A stretch of 64,000 bases of DNA from Aliikangiella sp965214955 (GCA_965214955.1 CBDCCU010000014.1:25001-89000), one strand, 5' to 3'; counted from the stretch's first letter, positions 35,785 to 44,702 are shown. A program made the numbers and translations. The notes: generated by a model from the sequence alone, not told the origin.

Positions 35785-37098
35785 CTATTGTACTTTTAAG
35801 TAGATGGATGGATTGGTGCGGCAAATAAGCCAAGCGGGGTACATGCCAGAAATAATGCTAGAGCCAATAGCGATAAAAACCGAGGCAAAAACCAATGTAG
35901 AGTCCATGTGCACAAGGTGTTCATAGTTGCTATAAAGGGTAGAAACACCTAATAATCCTAACTGAGCAAACAGTAAACCTAATATGCCGCCTGCAAAACC
36001 AATAAGCCCAACATCAACAAGATGTTGTATAAATATTTGCTTTTTACTCGCACCTAAAGCTCTTCTAACACCAACTTCTGGCGCGCGACGTAAAAACTTA
36101 GCCAGTAATAACCCTATTGTATTAATCATACAAACGGCTAAAAACATAAAAGCTAAGCCAATCAGCATTGAATTATCGTCACTAACCACTTGGTTGTAAT
36201 CCATCCATTGCAATACATTTTTTATATCACCGCTAGCCTCTGCTTTTTCAAATCGGTCAAATGATTTTTGCTCAGCAATATAATTGGCTAAAAAGTCTCG
36301 ATATTCATTTTGTTTTTGCCTGTCATCAAGTTGTACCCAATATTGAAGCCACATTGCTTCAGAGCGAAGCAAACCGTCATAAGAGGTAATGGGCTCGGGG
36401 TTCCAACTTGAAGTATTGCCCCAGCTATATTTTTTGAGTGTTGGTGTGAGAGAAAAAGGAATAAAAATATTTTCGCCACTATTAAAGGCGCCATTATTGA
36501 CATCATAAAACCTTGGAGTGAGATCCCACGTGTCCATTACTCCTACAATGGTATAAAGTTGTTTATCAATGTTAATTGATTTGCCAATACTATCTACACC
36601 TTCAAATAATCGATCATTTAAAGTTTTAGTAATTACCGCGACTTTCTTAGCTTTATCATCAATACTACTTTGCCAGCTACTACCATATAAAAATGGCACG
36701 TTAAACATGGTAAAAAAGTCACTGTCGGTGAGCCGAACTTCTTGTAAAAAAGGGTTAATACCGGCTTTGTCTGGAATGACTGTTCCGCCAGCTAAATAGG
36801 AGCGGTTTTTATGCGATGGAATAGATGACTGATTTAAATTCATGACATCTTGATAAGTCATTTGATAAGGCAAACCATCTTGGGTGCGATTTTGGCTACC
36901 TTCATTATAAGTATCTAGTTGTACATGAAATAACTGACGGCTTTTACTGGGAATAGGATCTTGCGACATTAAATAGTCAACTGTAAGAACCGTTGTGCTT
37001 ACAGAAATTCCAAGTCCTATGGCTAAGATCATTAGGCTTGTTAAAATGGGTGTGCGTTTTATGCTAAGCAGTGATAGCTTTAAATAATATTGAAACAT
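35785..37098 (-). CDS. FtsX/MacB-type ABC permease, first copy
   Basis: A 437-residue membrane subunit. The N-terminal helix is preceded by the YYLKLSLLSIKRTPILTSLM motif, and the large periplasmic domain is followed by three C-terminal helices. The coupling segment VRRALGASKKQIFIQHL is conserved. Only 12 bases separate it from the ATPase gene and 9 from the second permease, indicating one transcript. The periplasmic domain diverges strongly from the second copy, consistent with two unequal halves of a heterodimer. Confidence 0.9.
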   Translation of the reverse strand: MFQYYLKLSLLSIKRTPILTSLMILAIGLGISVSTTVLTVDYLMSQDPIPSKSRQLFHVQLDTYNEGSQNRTQDGLPYQMTYQDVMNLNQSSIPSHKNRSYLAGGTVIPDKAGINPFLQEVRLTDSDFFTMFNVPFLYGSSWQSSIDDKAKKVAVITKTLNDRLFEGVDSIGKSINIDKQLYTIVGVMDTWDLTPRFYDVNNGAFNSGENIFIPFSLTPTLKKYSWGNTSSWNPEPITSYDGLLRSEAMWLQYWVQLDDRQKQNEYRDFLANYIAEQKSFDRFEKAEASGDIKNVLQWMDYNQVVSDDNSMLIGLAFMFLAVCMINTIGLLLAKFLRRAPEVGVRRALGASKKQIFIQHLVDVGLIGFAGGILGLLFAQLGLLGVSTLYSNYEHLVHMDSTLVFASVFIAIGSSIISGMYPAWLICRTNPSIYLKVQ

Positions 37099-37110
37099 GG
37101 GTTTCTCCTT

Positions 37111-37812
37111 TTAAGCTTCTGCAACTTCTAAAATAGGTTCTAAACTCTGCAAATCAGAAACTTGCCCATCAACAATGTGAATATTTCTTTGTGCTCTGCG
37201 GGCTAACTCTTGATCATGAGTGACCATAATAATGGTAGTGCCTTGCTGATTAATTTCTTCTAATAATGCCATCACTTGCCTTGCCATTAGTGAGTCGAGA
37301 TTTCCTGTTGGTTCATCGGCGAGCAAAAAGCGAGGCTCGCCAGCTAGTGCTCTTGCAATGGCTACACGTTGCTGTTGTCCGCCCGATAATTGCGAAGGTA
37401 AATGTTTATGCCTTGCCGATAAACCCACACGCTCTAAGGCATTTTCTATTCGCTGCTTTCTATCTTTAGCACTAAAGCCGCGATACCTAAGTGGTACGTC
37501 AACATTATCAAACAGGTTTAAATCAGGAATAAGGTTAAAGCTTTGAAAAATAAAGCCAATTTTTTCATTTCTAAGCTTAGAGCGAGCATTATCATTAAGC
37601 GATTGAACATTACTGTCATCGAGCCAATATTCTCCACTATCAAAAGTTTCTAGCATGCCAGTAATATTTAAAAAAGTAGTTTTGCCTGAGCCAGAAGGAC
37701 CTGTAACGGCAACAAATTCACCTTCATCTACTTGTAAGCTAAAGTCCCTTAAAGCATGAGTTTCAACTAAATCGGTGCGGAAAACTTTTTTAATATTGTT
37801 CATTTTTAACAT
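37111..37812 (-). CDS. ABC transporter ATPase (LolD/MacB type)
   Basis: A 233-residue ATPase energising the adjacent FtsX-type permeases. Walker A is GPSGSGKTT, the Q loop FIFQSFNLIPDLN, the signature LSGGQQQRVAIARAL, Walker B FLLADEPTGNLDS and the switch His in IMVTHDQELA. The start overlaps no gene and is 81 bases from the adaptor gene stop. Together with the HlyD-type adaptor it forms a MacAB-like tripartite exporter that would need an outer-membrane TolC partner encoded elsewhere. Confidence 0.95.
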   Translation of the reverse strand: MLKMNNIKKVFRTDLVETHALRDFSLQVDEGEFVAVTGPSGSGKTTFLNITGMLETFDSGEYWLDDSNVQSLNDNARSKLRNEKIGFIFQSFNLIPDLNLFDNVDVPLRYRGFSAKDRKQRIENALERVGLSARHKHLPSQLSGGQQQRVAIARALAGEPRFLLADEPTGNLDSLMARQVMALLEEINQQGTTIIMVTHDQELARRAQRNIHIVDGQVSDLQSLEPILEVAEA

Positions 37813-37833
37813 GGCTTTTTCCTTTATGGTTAT

Positions 37834-37896
37834 GTTCTAAGTTCTAAGTTCTAAGTTCTAAGTGCTAAGTGCTAAGTGCTAAGTGCTAAGTTCTTA
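37834..37896. repeat. 7-bp tandem array overlapping a stop codon
   Basis: Nine 7-bp units: four GTTCTAA, then four GTGCTAA, then GTTCTTA. The last unit contains the stop codon (TTA on the plus strand) of the adaptor gene at 37894. Block-wise sharing of one variant suggests slippage after a point change. It lies in the adaptor-ATPase intergenic space of one operon. Confidence 0.95.
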
Positions 37897-39165
37897 GTTT
37901 TTAATTAATAGGGTTTCGGCTTTATCAACAAAATCAGTGTTTGAAATAATAATTTCTTCGCCTTCGCTTAATCCTGAAACTACTTCAATTTGGTTTACGC
38001 TATTAGTACCCAGTTTTATATCGGTTAAATGGGCGACATTGTCATTAATAACAAATGCTTTTCTGCCGCCATGGTGCTGAACAAAAGAGCCGCGTGGTAC
38101 AAATAAAATATTTTCTTTTTGCTCAATAATCACTCGCCCAGAAATACGCTGGTTTTGCTTAATGCCCGGAGGAGGCTCTGCACTAAAAGCTAATCGACCT
38201 TTAACCACATTATTGGTTACCTCGGGAGAGATACTAATAATATTAGCTTGATACTGTTGTTGGTTGTAGGTGATATTGGCTAACATACCAATACCTAGCT
38301 CATCAGCGTAAGACTCTGGAATGTCTATTTCTACTTGAAATGCCGACAAATCGACAACGGCGAGCAATGCCTGATTGAGTGCAACGGCGGCTTTTTGATC
38401 CACATACCAAGCGCCAACTATTCCAGTCACTGGGGCAAGTATTTTTAGCTCACTAACTAAACGGGCGGTATTATCAACCTGTAACTTAAATTGGTTTTGT
38501 TCAAACTCTAAAGTTTTCAGCTCAAAGGCAAGGTTCTCTTTTTCTAGCTCAAATTGCTCAACCGAAAATTGATATTTAAGCTCGGCTCTTTTAAGATCAT
38601 CAATGGCTTTTTCATAATCGAGCTGACTAATGGCTTGAAGTTTTATCGACTCTTCTGCACGCCTCATTTCTCTTTTGGCGGCATCTAAAACTACTTTTTC
38701 TAATTGAATTTGTTGACGGCTTTTTATTTGTGCCTGCTTTGATTCAATTTTTTTTCGCTCTAAAGCAATTGCCAAACTGGCTAACTGAGACTCTTCTTGT
38801 TGAAGCTGGTTGGTTAGTTCAGGGCTATTAATTTCTGCAATTAACTCACCCTTTTTAACTTGTTTACCTGGGTTGGCAATTAGGGTTACGGTGCCTATGG
38901 CTGGTGCATAAAGCTTAGGACTATTTGCCGCAACTATATTGCCTTGAACGGCAATATCTTTAATAAAGGTGCCTCTCTCAACTTTCGCAAGTCGCAGCCG
39001 TGAAGCATTGACTGCAATATCAGTATCTGACCATTGCGCAAATGAGGGATAAGCAATTGCAACTAATCCAATAATGGCAATGAGTGGTAATCCAATTTTT
39101 AACCACAGCCCTTTAGCGCTTTTACTGTTTAATATTACATCTTGTGAAGAAGTGTCTTTTATCAT
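37894..39165 (-). CDS. HlyD/MacA-type periplasmic adaptor
   Basis: A 423-residue membrane-fusion protein: N-terminal membrane anchor (WLKIGLPLIAIIGLVAIAYPSF), barrel-sandwich lipoyl halves (APAIGTVTLIANPGKQVKKGELIAEINSP and LKILAPVTGIVGAWYV), a long coiled-coil hairpin between them (about 105-220, rich in K, E and Q) and beta-barrel/membrane-proximal domains. First gene of the exporter operon. It links the FtsX permeases to an outer-membrane channel. The 7-bp array sits at its 3' end. Confidence 0.92.
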   Translation of the reverse strand: MIKDTSSQDVILNSKSAKGLWLKIGLPLIAIIGLVAIAYPSFAQWSDTDIAVNASRLRLAKVERGTFIKDIAVQGNIVAANSPKLYAPAIGTVTLIANPGKQVKKGELIAEINSPELTNQLQQEESQLASLAIALERKKIESKQAQIKSRQQIQLEKVVLDAAKREMRRAEESIKLQAISQLDYEKAIDDLKRAELKYQFSVEQFELEKENLAFELKTLEFEQNQFKLQVDNTARLVSELKILAPVTGIVGAWYVDQKAAVALNQALLAVVDLSAFQVEIDIPESYADELGIGMLANITYNQQQYQANIISISPEVTNNVVKGRLAFSAEPPPGIKQNQRISGRVIIEQKENILFVPRGSFVQHHGGRKAFVINDNVAHLTDIKLGTNSVNQIEVVSGLSEGEEIIISNTDFVDKAETLLIKN

Positions 39166-39320
39166 TAAAAATGCCGTCCAGTATTTAATCGTTATTACTT
39201 TATTACCCTATTACTTTAAGAGCATCTACTATGCCAACTTACAGAAAAAGGTCTAACCTATTGAAGTTAAAGTAATTAGTTGCAAGGCAAAGCTCTTCTT
39301 TAAGCTTGGTAGAGCTCTAT

Positions 39321-39357
39321 GGACAATGTCCGATTTATTTGTGGACACATGCGGACA
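39321..39357. promoter_or_regulatory. GGACA repeats, possible regulator binding site
   Basis: Four GGACA/TGTCC half-sites lie here: a palindrome GGACAATGTCC (39321-39331), then GGACA at 39343-39347 and at 39353-39357. They sit between the divergent adaptor operon and the coiled-coil lipoprotein gene. An NtrC-type activator encoded in the operon is a plausible binder. I did not find a clean GG-N10-GC sigma54 promoter on either side. Confidence 0.45.
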
Positions 39358-39443
39358 GTGAAATTTTAAAATTTAATTCAAACTATTTAGCAAGCGCTAA
39401 CGACTTAGTTTTCAAACTAATTAATGATGGATAAAGGTGTGAA

Positions 39444-40097
39444 ATGAAAAAGTTAATTGCAGCAAAGAATACTAAAATGAAAGCCGCCACTAGTTTAAGT
39501 TTAATTATGCTACTGAGCGCTTGTCAGTTAACTGCGACTGAGAGTTTGGTTAGTGAGAATGATGGCATTGTTAGTGAACTTTCAATTTCATCAAATGCTA
39601 GTACAGTTACTATGACCGATAATGAGCAATCAACTTATATCAGCGTATCAGGAAAAAATGAAAATAAGGTTTATCGTGTTAATGGAAAAGCATTTACTTG
39701 GAATGATTTAACCGATGAACAAAAAGCAAGATTAGGAAAGTTAGAAGAAAAAATTGCCAAGGCTGAAAAAACTATTCAAATTGATGAAGAAAAGTTAGAA
39801 AAAATTGAAGCTTTATTAGAGGTAAAAGAAGAGGCGCTAGAAGAGCAAGCGGCAAAACTTGAAGAAGCCGCTGAAAGAATCGCAAGTGTCACTTTAGAAT
39901 CTAAACCCATGAAAGAAGCGATGAAAGAGCTTGAAGAAAAGGCTTTAGTGTTAGAAAAACAAGCTATGGCATTTGAAAAAGAAGCGCAACTGCTTGAGAA
40001 AGAGTATTCACTTGTAGAACTAGAAGAGATAGAAAAAGTTGAGGCAGTAGCTCGCGAGCTAGAAAAGTTATTGATTGAAATTGCTGCAACAAAATAA
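39444..40097 (+). CDS. Coiled-coil lipoprotein
   Basis: A 217-residue protein with a signal sequence ending in a lipobox (LIMLLSAC, Cys at about 27). A short polar region (VYRVNGKAFTWNDLTDEQKARL) follows, and then about 120 residues of near-continuous E, K, A and L heptads (for example EEKIAKAEKTIQIDEEKLEKI). It is probably a periplasm-facing, lipid-anchored rod. No known family was recognised. It is divergent from the MacAB-like export operon, across the GGACA repeats, which suggests joint control. A palindrome at 40107-40150 ends the transcript. Confidence 0.7.
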   Translation: MKKLIAAKNTKMKAATSLSLIMLLSACQLTATESLVSENDGIVSELSISSNASTVTMTDNEQSTYISVSGKNENKVYRVNGKAFTWNDLTDEQKARLGKLEEKIAKAEKTIQIDEEKLEKIEALLEVKEEALEEQAAKLEEAAERIASVTLESKPMKEAMKELEEKALVLEKQAMAFEKEAQLLEKEYSLVELEEIEKVEAVARELEKLLIEIAATK

Positions 40098-40106
40098 AAG
40101 ATATTT

Positions 40107-40150
40107 TATACCCGCTCTCCTTAAAGCAAATCTTGAAGGAGAGCGGGTAT
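40107..40150. repeat. Short palindrome made of family A MITE ends
   Basis: TATACCCGCTCTCCTT and AAGGAGAGCGGGTAT form a 15-bp stem over a 13-base loop containing AGCAAATCTTG. The ends match the terminal repeats of the 266-bp element at 30475-30740, so this may be a solo-end or internally deleted copy. Lying 10 bases after the lipoprotein stop, it probably serves as its terminator. Confidence 0.7.
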
Positions 40151-40421
40151 CAATAAAAATTCCTACCATTTTACTTGTTATCTTTAAATTCATCCCCATC
40201 AAAGCTCAACCAAATAAACAAATTAATCGAACAATCAGTATTCTTGCGCTTTTGCTGTAGTGTTGCGGCTTGTAACAAGGTACAATTTCGCGGTTTATTT
40301 GCTCTGTTAAATGCAGATAAAAACGAATTTTAAGTTTGGTTGGAAATCAGCTTGATTATTTAACCAAACCAACCCTAATGATTTAGATTTAAAACGATAT
40401 AAAAATCAGGAAGTTAGCTCC

Positions 40422-43127
40422 ATGTTTGGGAATGTCCTTACAAAAATTTTCGGTAGTAGAAACCAGCGAGTTGTTAAGCAACTTAATAAACGTGTCGCAC
40501 GAATTAATGCCCATGAAGAAGGTTTCCAAAGTTTAACTGATGATGAGCTAAAAGCTTACACCGAAAAATTTAAGCAGCGTTTAGAGTCTGGTGAAACACT
40601 CGATAATATTCTCGATGAAGCGTTTGCTGTTGTTCGTGAAGCAGGTAAGCGCTTCTTAAATATGCGCCATTTTGACGTGCAGCTAGTAGGCGGCATGGTA
40701 TTAAACGATGGCAAAATTGCCGAAATGCGTACCGGTGAAGGTAAAACTTTAGTCGCAACCTTATCGGCTTATATTAATGCATTATCGGGCAAAGGCGTTC
40801 ATATTATTACCGTCAATGATTACCTTGCTCAGCGTGACTCCGACTGGATGCGTCCTTTATATGAAGGCTTGGGTTTAAGTGTTGGGGTGATTTTGTCAGG
40901 TCAAGATACCGAAACAAAGCGTGCCGCCTATGCGAGTGATATTACCTTTGGAACCAATAACGAGTTTGGTTTTGATTACTTGCGCGACAATATGGCGTTT
41001 GATGTTGAAGAAAAAGTTCAGCGCGAGTTGCACTATGCCATTATTGACGAAGTTGACTCTATTTTAATTGATGAAGCCAGAACACCGCTTATTATTTCGG
41101 GTGCGGTTGAAGATAGCTCGGATCTGTATCGTCAAATTGACAAGCTTATCCCTGAACTTCAAGTTATGAGCGATGAAGAAGATCAAGAAAGTGGCGATTA
41201 TTCGGTTGATGAAAAATCAAAACAGGTTCATCTAAGTGAGCGCGGACAAGAAAAAGTAGAAGAACTTTTAATTGGTGCTGGCTTACTCACCGAACAAGCC
41301 TCTTTATATAGTGCAAGCTCAATTTCATTATTACATCATGTTAATGCCGCATTAAGAGCGCATGTTTTGTTCAAAAAAGATGTAGATTACATTGTTAAAG
41401 ATAACGAAGTGGTTATTGTTGATGAGCATACGGGGCGTACAATGCCAGGTCGTCGTTGGTCAGATGGTCTGCACCAAGCGGTTGAAGCTAAAGAAGGCGT
41501 ACATATTCAAAACGAAAATCAAACTTTAGCGTCGATTACTTTCCAGAATTTATTTAGGCTTTATGAAAAACTTTCGGGAATGACGGGTACTGCCGATACC
41601 GAAGCCTTTGAGCTTAATCAAATTTATGGTTTGGAAGTTATTATTATTCCTACCAACAAACCCATGCTACGTCTTGATCATGGCGATTTAATTTTCTTAA
41701 CTAAACAAGAGAAATACTTAGCCATTATTGAAGAAATTGAAGAAAGAACTGCCAATGGTCAGCCAGTGCTGGTTGGTACAGCATCGGTTGAGTCATCAGA
41801 AATTTTATCAACGGTTTTAAAGCAAAAGAAAATTAAGCATCAGGTGCTTAATGCTAAGTTTCACGCTAAAGAAGCCGACATTATTGCTCAAGCGGGTCGT
41901 CCTGGCACAGTAACAATTGCCACTAATATGGCAGGTCGTGGTACCGATATTGTTTTAGGCGGTAGTTTAAAAGCCGACATAGATGCCCTTAAAAAGCCAA
42001 CCGATGAACAAATTGCCAAACTTACCGAAGAGTGGGAACTTCGCCATCAAGCGGTATTAGATTCAGGCGGTTTAGCGATTATTGGTACAGAGCGCCATGA
42101 ATCTCGCCGTATTGATAACCAACTTCGTGGTCGTTCTGGGCGTCAAGGTGATCCGGGTTCTAGTCGCTTTTATCTCTCATTAGAAGATGACTTAATGCGT
42201 ATTTTTGCTTCTGACAGAATGGCAAACATGATGCAAAAAATGGGCTGGGAAGAAGGTGAAGCCATTGAGCATAAATGGGTTTCACGCGCGATTGAAAATG
42301 CTCAGCGTAAAGTAGAAGGGCGTAACTTTGATATTCGTAAAAACTTACTTGAGTATGATGATGTAGCTAATGATCAACGTAAGGTTATTTACGAGCAACG
42401 CGCCGATCTTATGTCTACTGATGATGTATCAGAAACGATTCATTCTTTAAGGTTTGACGTTGTTGCTAGTGTATTTGCTCAATATATCCCGCCGCAAAGT
42501 ATTGAAGATATGTGGGATGTGGCAGGGCTTGAAGAGCGCTTAAAAGCCGACTTTGCAATTGAGCTGCCGGTACAAAAATGGCTTGATGAAGACGATAATT
42601 TACACGAAGAAAACCTGCGTGAAAAAATTGTTAGTGAACTGGATAAAACTTATCAAGAAAAAGAAGAAAAAGTGGGTGAAGTGGTTATTCGTCACTTTGA
42701 AAAATCAATTATGCTACAAACCTTAGATGGTGCTTGGAAAGAGCATTTAGCCGCAATGGATCACTTGCGCCAAGGCATTCATTTACGCAGTTATGCGCAA
42801 AAGAATCCAAAACAAGAATATAAACGCGAAGCTTTTGAACTATTTGCCGAAATGCTAGAAGGCATAAAGTTTGAAGTAATTTCTCTTTTATCAAAAGTAC
42901 AAGTTCGTGACTCAGAAGATGTTGATGCGGTAGAAGAACAGCGTCGCCGCGAAGCGCAAGCTCATGGTGTGCAATATCAGCACGAACAAGAGTCGGCGAT
43001 GCCTGCTAACCAGCAAGAAGAAGCACACACACCTTACAAGCGTGAAGGTGAAAAAGTGGGCAGAAACGAGCCTTGTCCTTGTGGCTCGGGTAAAAAATAT
43101 AAGCAATGTTGCGGCAAGCTTAAATAA
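40422..43127 (+). CDS. secA: Preprotein translocase ATPase SecA
   Basis: The motor of the Sec pathway pushes preproteins through SecYEG. The 901-residue length is typical. The sequence shows Walker A (MRTGEGKTLVATL), the DEVDSILIDEARTP motif, GTNNEFGFDYLRDN, the helicase motifs LVGTASVESSEILS and TNMAGRGTDIVLGG, RGRSGRQGDPGSS and the C-terminal zinc finger CPCGSGKKYKQCCGK. mutT follows directly, as in E. coli; the usual upstream partner secM is not seen. Confidence 0.99.
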   Translation: MFGNVLTKIFGSRNQRVVKQLNKRVARINAHEEGFQSLTDDELKAYTEKFKQRLESGETLDNILDEAFAVVREAGKRFLNMRHFDVQLVGGMVLNDGKIAEMRTGEGKTLVATLSAYINALSGKGVHIITVNDYLAQRDSDWMRPLYEGLGLSVGVILSGQDTETKRAAYASDITFGTNNEFGFDYLRDNMAFDVEEKVQRELHYAIIDEVDSILIDEARTPLIISGAVEDSSDLYRQIDKLIPELQVMSDEEDQESGDYSVDEKSKQVHLSERGQEKVEELLIGAGLLTEQASLYSASSISLLHHVNAALRAHVLFKKDVDYIVKDNEVVIVDEHTGRTMPGRRWSDGLHQAVEAKEGVHIQNENQTLASITFQNLFRLYEKLSGMTGTADTEAFELNQIYGLEVIIIPTNKPMLRLDHGDLIFLTKQEKYLAIIEEIEERTANGQPVLVGTASVESSEILSTVLKQKKIKHQVLNAKFHAKEADIIAQAGRPGTVTIATNMAGRGTDIVLGGSLKADIDALKKPTDEQIAKLTEEWELRHQAVLDSGGLAIIGTERHESRRIDNQLRGRSGRQGDPGSSRFYLSLEDDLMRIFASDRMANMMQKMGWEEGEAIEHKWVSRAIENAQRKVEGRNFDIRKNLLEYDDVANDQRKVIYEQRADLMSTDDVSETIHSLRFDVVASVFAQYIPPQSIEDMWDVAGLEERLKADFAIELPVQKWLDEDDNLHEENLREKIVSELDKTYQEKEEKVGEVVIRHFEKSIMLQTLDGAWKEHLAAMDHLRQGIHLRSYAQKNPKQEYKREAFELFAEMLEGIKFEVISLLSKVQVRDSEDVDAVEEQRRREAQAHGVQYQHEQESAMPANQQEEAHTPYKREGEKVGRNEPCPCGSGKKYKQCCGKLK

Positions 43128-43152
43128 TTTTAATCAATTTAAGTCGTACTCA

Positions 43153-43548
43153 ATGAATAAAACTATTGCCGTTGCGGCGGCAATTATTTTAAAAGACAAC
43201 CAAGTGCTTATTGCAAAGCGTCCCTTAGATAAGCACAAAGGTGGTTACTGGGAGTTTCCTGGCGGTAAAATTGAAGCTAGGGAATCAGCAGAGCAAGCGC
43301 TAGCGCGTGAAATTCAAGAAGAATTATCACTTCAAATAAACGCTCCAATCCATTATCAAGATGTCACTTTTGATTATGCTGAAAAGCAAGTACAGCTAAA
43401 GTTCTATAAAGTCACTAAATTTTCTGGTTTTCCTCAAGGTTTGGAAGGACAAGAAGTTCGTTGGGTTAACCTTGCTGATTTATCAAAATATCAATTTCCA
43501 GAAGCTAATCAGGTTATTGTAACTAAACTAATTAGTGAGTTTAGTTGA
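43153..43548 (+). CDS. mutT: MutT-type Nudix hydrolase
   Basis: It removes 8-oxo-dGTP from the nucleotide pool to prevent A:T to C:G transversions. The Nudix box GGKIEARESAEQALAREIQEEL is intact, 131 residues is the usual length and the gene sits 25 bases after secA, the standard position. The open frame extends upstream into secA, but the ATG at 43153 gives the typical MutT start (NKTIAVAAAIILKDNQVL). Confidence 0.93.
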   Translation: MNKTIAVAAAIILKDNQVLIAKRPLDKHKGGYWEFPGGKIEARESAEQALAREIQEELSLQINAPIHYQDVTFDYAEKQVQLKFYKVTKFSGFPQGLEGQEVRWVNLADLSKYQFPEANQVIVTKLISEFS

Positions 43549-43572
43549 TGAAATCAAGCTAATTACTACCTG

Positions 43573-43650
43573 TCTTTTCTCGTTTGGCTGTCTTTATCTC
43601 ACTGGTCTTTATCCTATTGGTCTCTATCCCATTGGTCTTCACCCCATCGG
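43573..43650. repeat. Degenerate 15-bp tandem array
   Basis: Four contiguous 15-mers occupy 43591-43650 (TCTTTATCTCACTGG, TCTTTATCCTATTGG, TCTCTATCCCATTGG, TCTTCACCCCATCGG), and a fifth related unit lies at 43573-43587, offset by 3 bases. The array sits between the mutT stop and the rpsB promoter. Divergence between units argues that it is old. Confidence 0.85.
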
Positions 43651-43693
43651 ATCCTGAAAAAACAACAAAATGTTGCTAAATTACCCATTTTTA

Positions 43694-43723
43694 TTGCGCT
43701 TTAATCCTCTTCTATGGTATAAA
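43694..43723 (+). promoter_or_regulatory. Probable rpsB promoter
   Basis: TTGCGC (43694-43699) and TATAAA (43718-43723) are 18 bases apart and are followed by GCGCGCC, a GC-rich discriminator typical of stringently controlled ribosomal promoters. It precedes a leader of about 140 bases. Confidence 0.5.
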
Positions 43724-43729
43724 GCGCGC

Positions 43730-43869
43730 CGTGTTGGTCATGTGGGCTAACACCTAATTCACACACTGTTCGACACGACTATCAGGGTGCTTATGAATGA
43801 GCTTAATCATCATAGGTTGATAGTTGGGAATAGTGGAGGCAAAACCCTTAAAAATCAGGAGTTTACAAA
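43730..43869 (+). promoter_or_regulatory. rpsB 5' leader, possible S2 autoregulatory RNA
   Basis: A 140-base untranslated leader with several short complementary segments (for example GTTGGTCATGTGGGCTAAC) precedes rpsB. Gammaproteobacterial rpsB leaders are known to bind ribosomal protein S2 to control rpsB-tsf. The position and length fit, but I have not folded this sequence against a covariance model. Confidence 0.35.
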
Positions 43870-44655
43870 ATGGCAAAAGTCACTATGCGTGATATGCTTC
43901 AGGCGGGTGTTCACTTTGGACACAGAACCCGTTTCTGGAACCCAAAAATGAAGCCGTATATCTTCGGCGCAAGAAACAAAATTCATATTATTAACTTAGA
44001 GCACTCGCTACCGATGTTTAACGATGCGTTAAACTACCTTAGCTCTGTTGCGGCAAAAAAAGGCAAAATCCTTTTTGTTGGTACTAAGCGTAGTGCTAGC
44101 AAAATTGTTCGCGAAGAAGCAATCCGTTGCGATCAGTTCTTTGTTGATAAGCGTTGGTTAGGCGGTATGCTAACTAACTATAAAACCATTCGTCAGTCGA
44201 TTAACCGTTTAAAAGAGCTTGAAAAGCAAAGTGAAGACGGTACTTTCGAAAAGTTAACTAAGAAAGAAGCTTTATTATTAAGCCGTGAAATGGCTAAGTT
44301 AGAAGCCAGTATTGGTGGTATTAAAAACATGGGTGGTCTTCCAGACGCACTTTTTGTTATTGACGCTGACCATGAGCACATTGCTATTTCGGAAGCACGC
44401 AAATTAGGTATTCCTGTTATTTCTGTGGTTGATAGTAACTCTAACCCAGATGGTGTTGATTATGTTATCCCTGGTAACGACGATGCTATTCGTGCCATTC
44501 AACTTTATCTTTCTGCTGCGGCTGACACCATTATTGATGGTCGTCAAAGCGTGGCTACAGCACCAAAAGCTGAAGCTTCAAGCGATGATGAGTTTGTTGA
44601 AGAAGCTAAGCAAGAAAAAACTGAAGAAGTTAAAGAAGAAGCAAAAGAAGATTAA
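43870..44655 (+). CDS. rpsB: 30S ribosomal protein S2
   Basis: Structural protein of the small subunit, needed for S1 binding and initiation. The opening AKVTMRDMLQAGVHFGHRTR and the block GGLPDALFVIDADHEHIAISEA are diagnostic. The 261-residue length includes an acidic, Lys- and Glu-rich tail (about 235-261) slightly longer than usual. A strong hairpin terminator separates it from tsf, so tsf depends on read-through or another promoter. Confidence 0.98.
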   Translation: MAKVTMRDMLQAGVHFGHRTRFWNPKMKPYIFGARNKIHIINLEHSLPMFNDALNYLSSVAAKKGKILFVGTKRSASKIVREEAIRCDQFFVDKRWLGGMLTNYKTIRQSINRLKELEKQSEDGTFEKLTKKEALLLSREMAKLEASIGGIKNMGGLPDALFVIDADHEHIAISEARKLGIPVISVVDSNSNPDGVDYVIPGNDDAIRAIQLYLSAAADTIIDGRQSVATAPKAEASSDDEFVEEAKQEKTEEVKEEAKED

Positions 44656-44675
44656 TTCTGTAGCGCTTTATTAAT

Positions 44676-44702
44676 AATAGGGGGCTAATATTGCCCCCTA
44701 TT
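44676..44702 (+). terminator. rpsB-tsf intercistronic terminator
   Basis: AATAGGGGGC pairs perfectly with GCCCCCTATT over a 7-base loop, followed by TTTAT. A similar partial terminator between rpsB and tsf is known in E. coli and lowers tsf expression relative to rpsB. Confidence 0.85.

Noticed and set aside
39166..39443. Sigma54 promoter for the export operon or lipoprotein gene
   Set aside because: I looked for GG-N10-GC on both strands; the nearest candidate lacks the first GG, so I do not report it.
40075..40260. Open frame of 61 codons upstream of secA, considered as secM
   Set aside because: It has no signal peptide or SecM-type arrest sequence, and overlaps the lipoprotein end and the palindrome.
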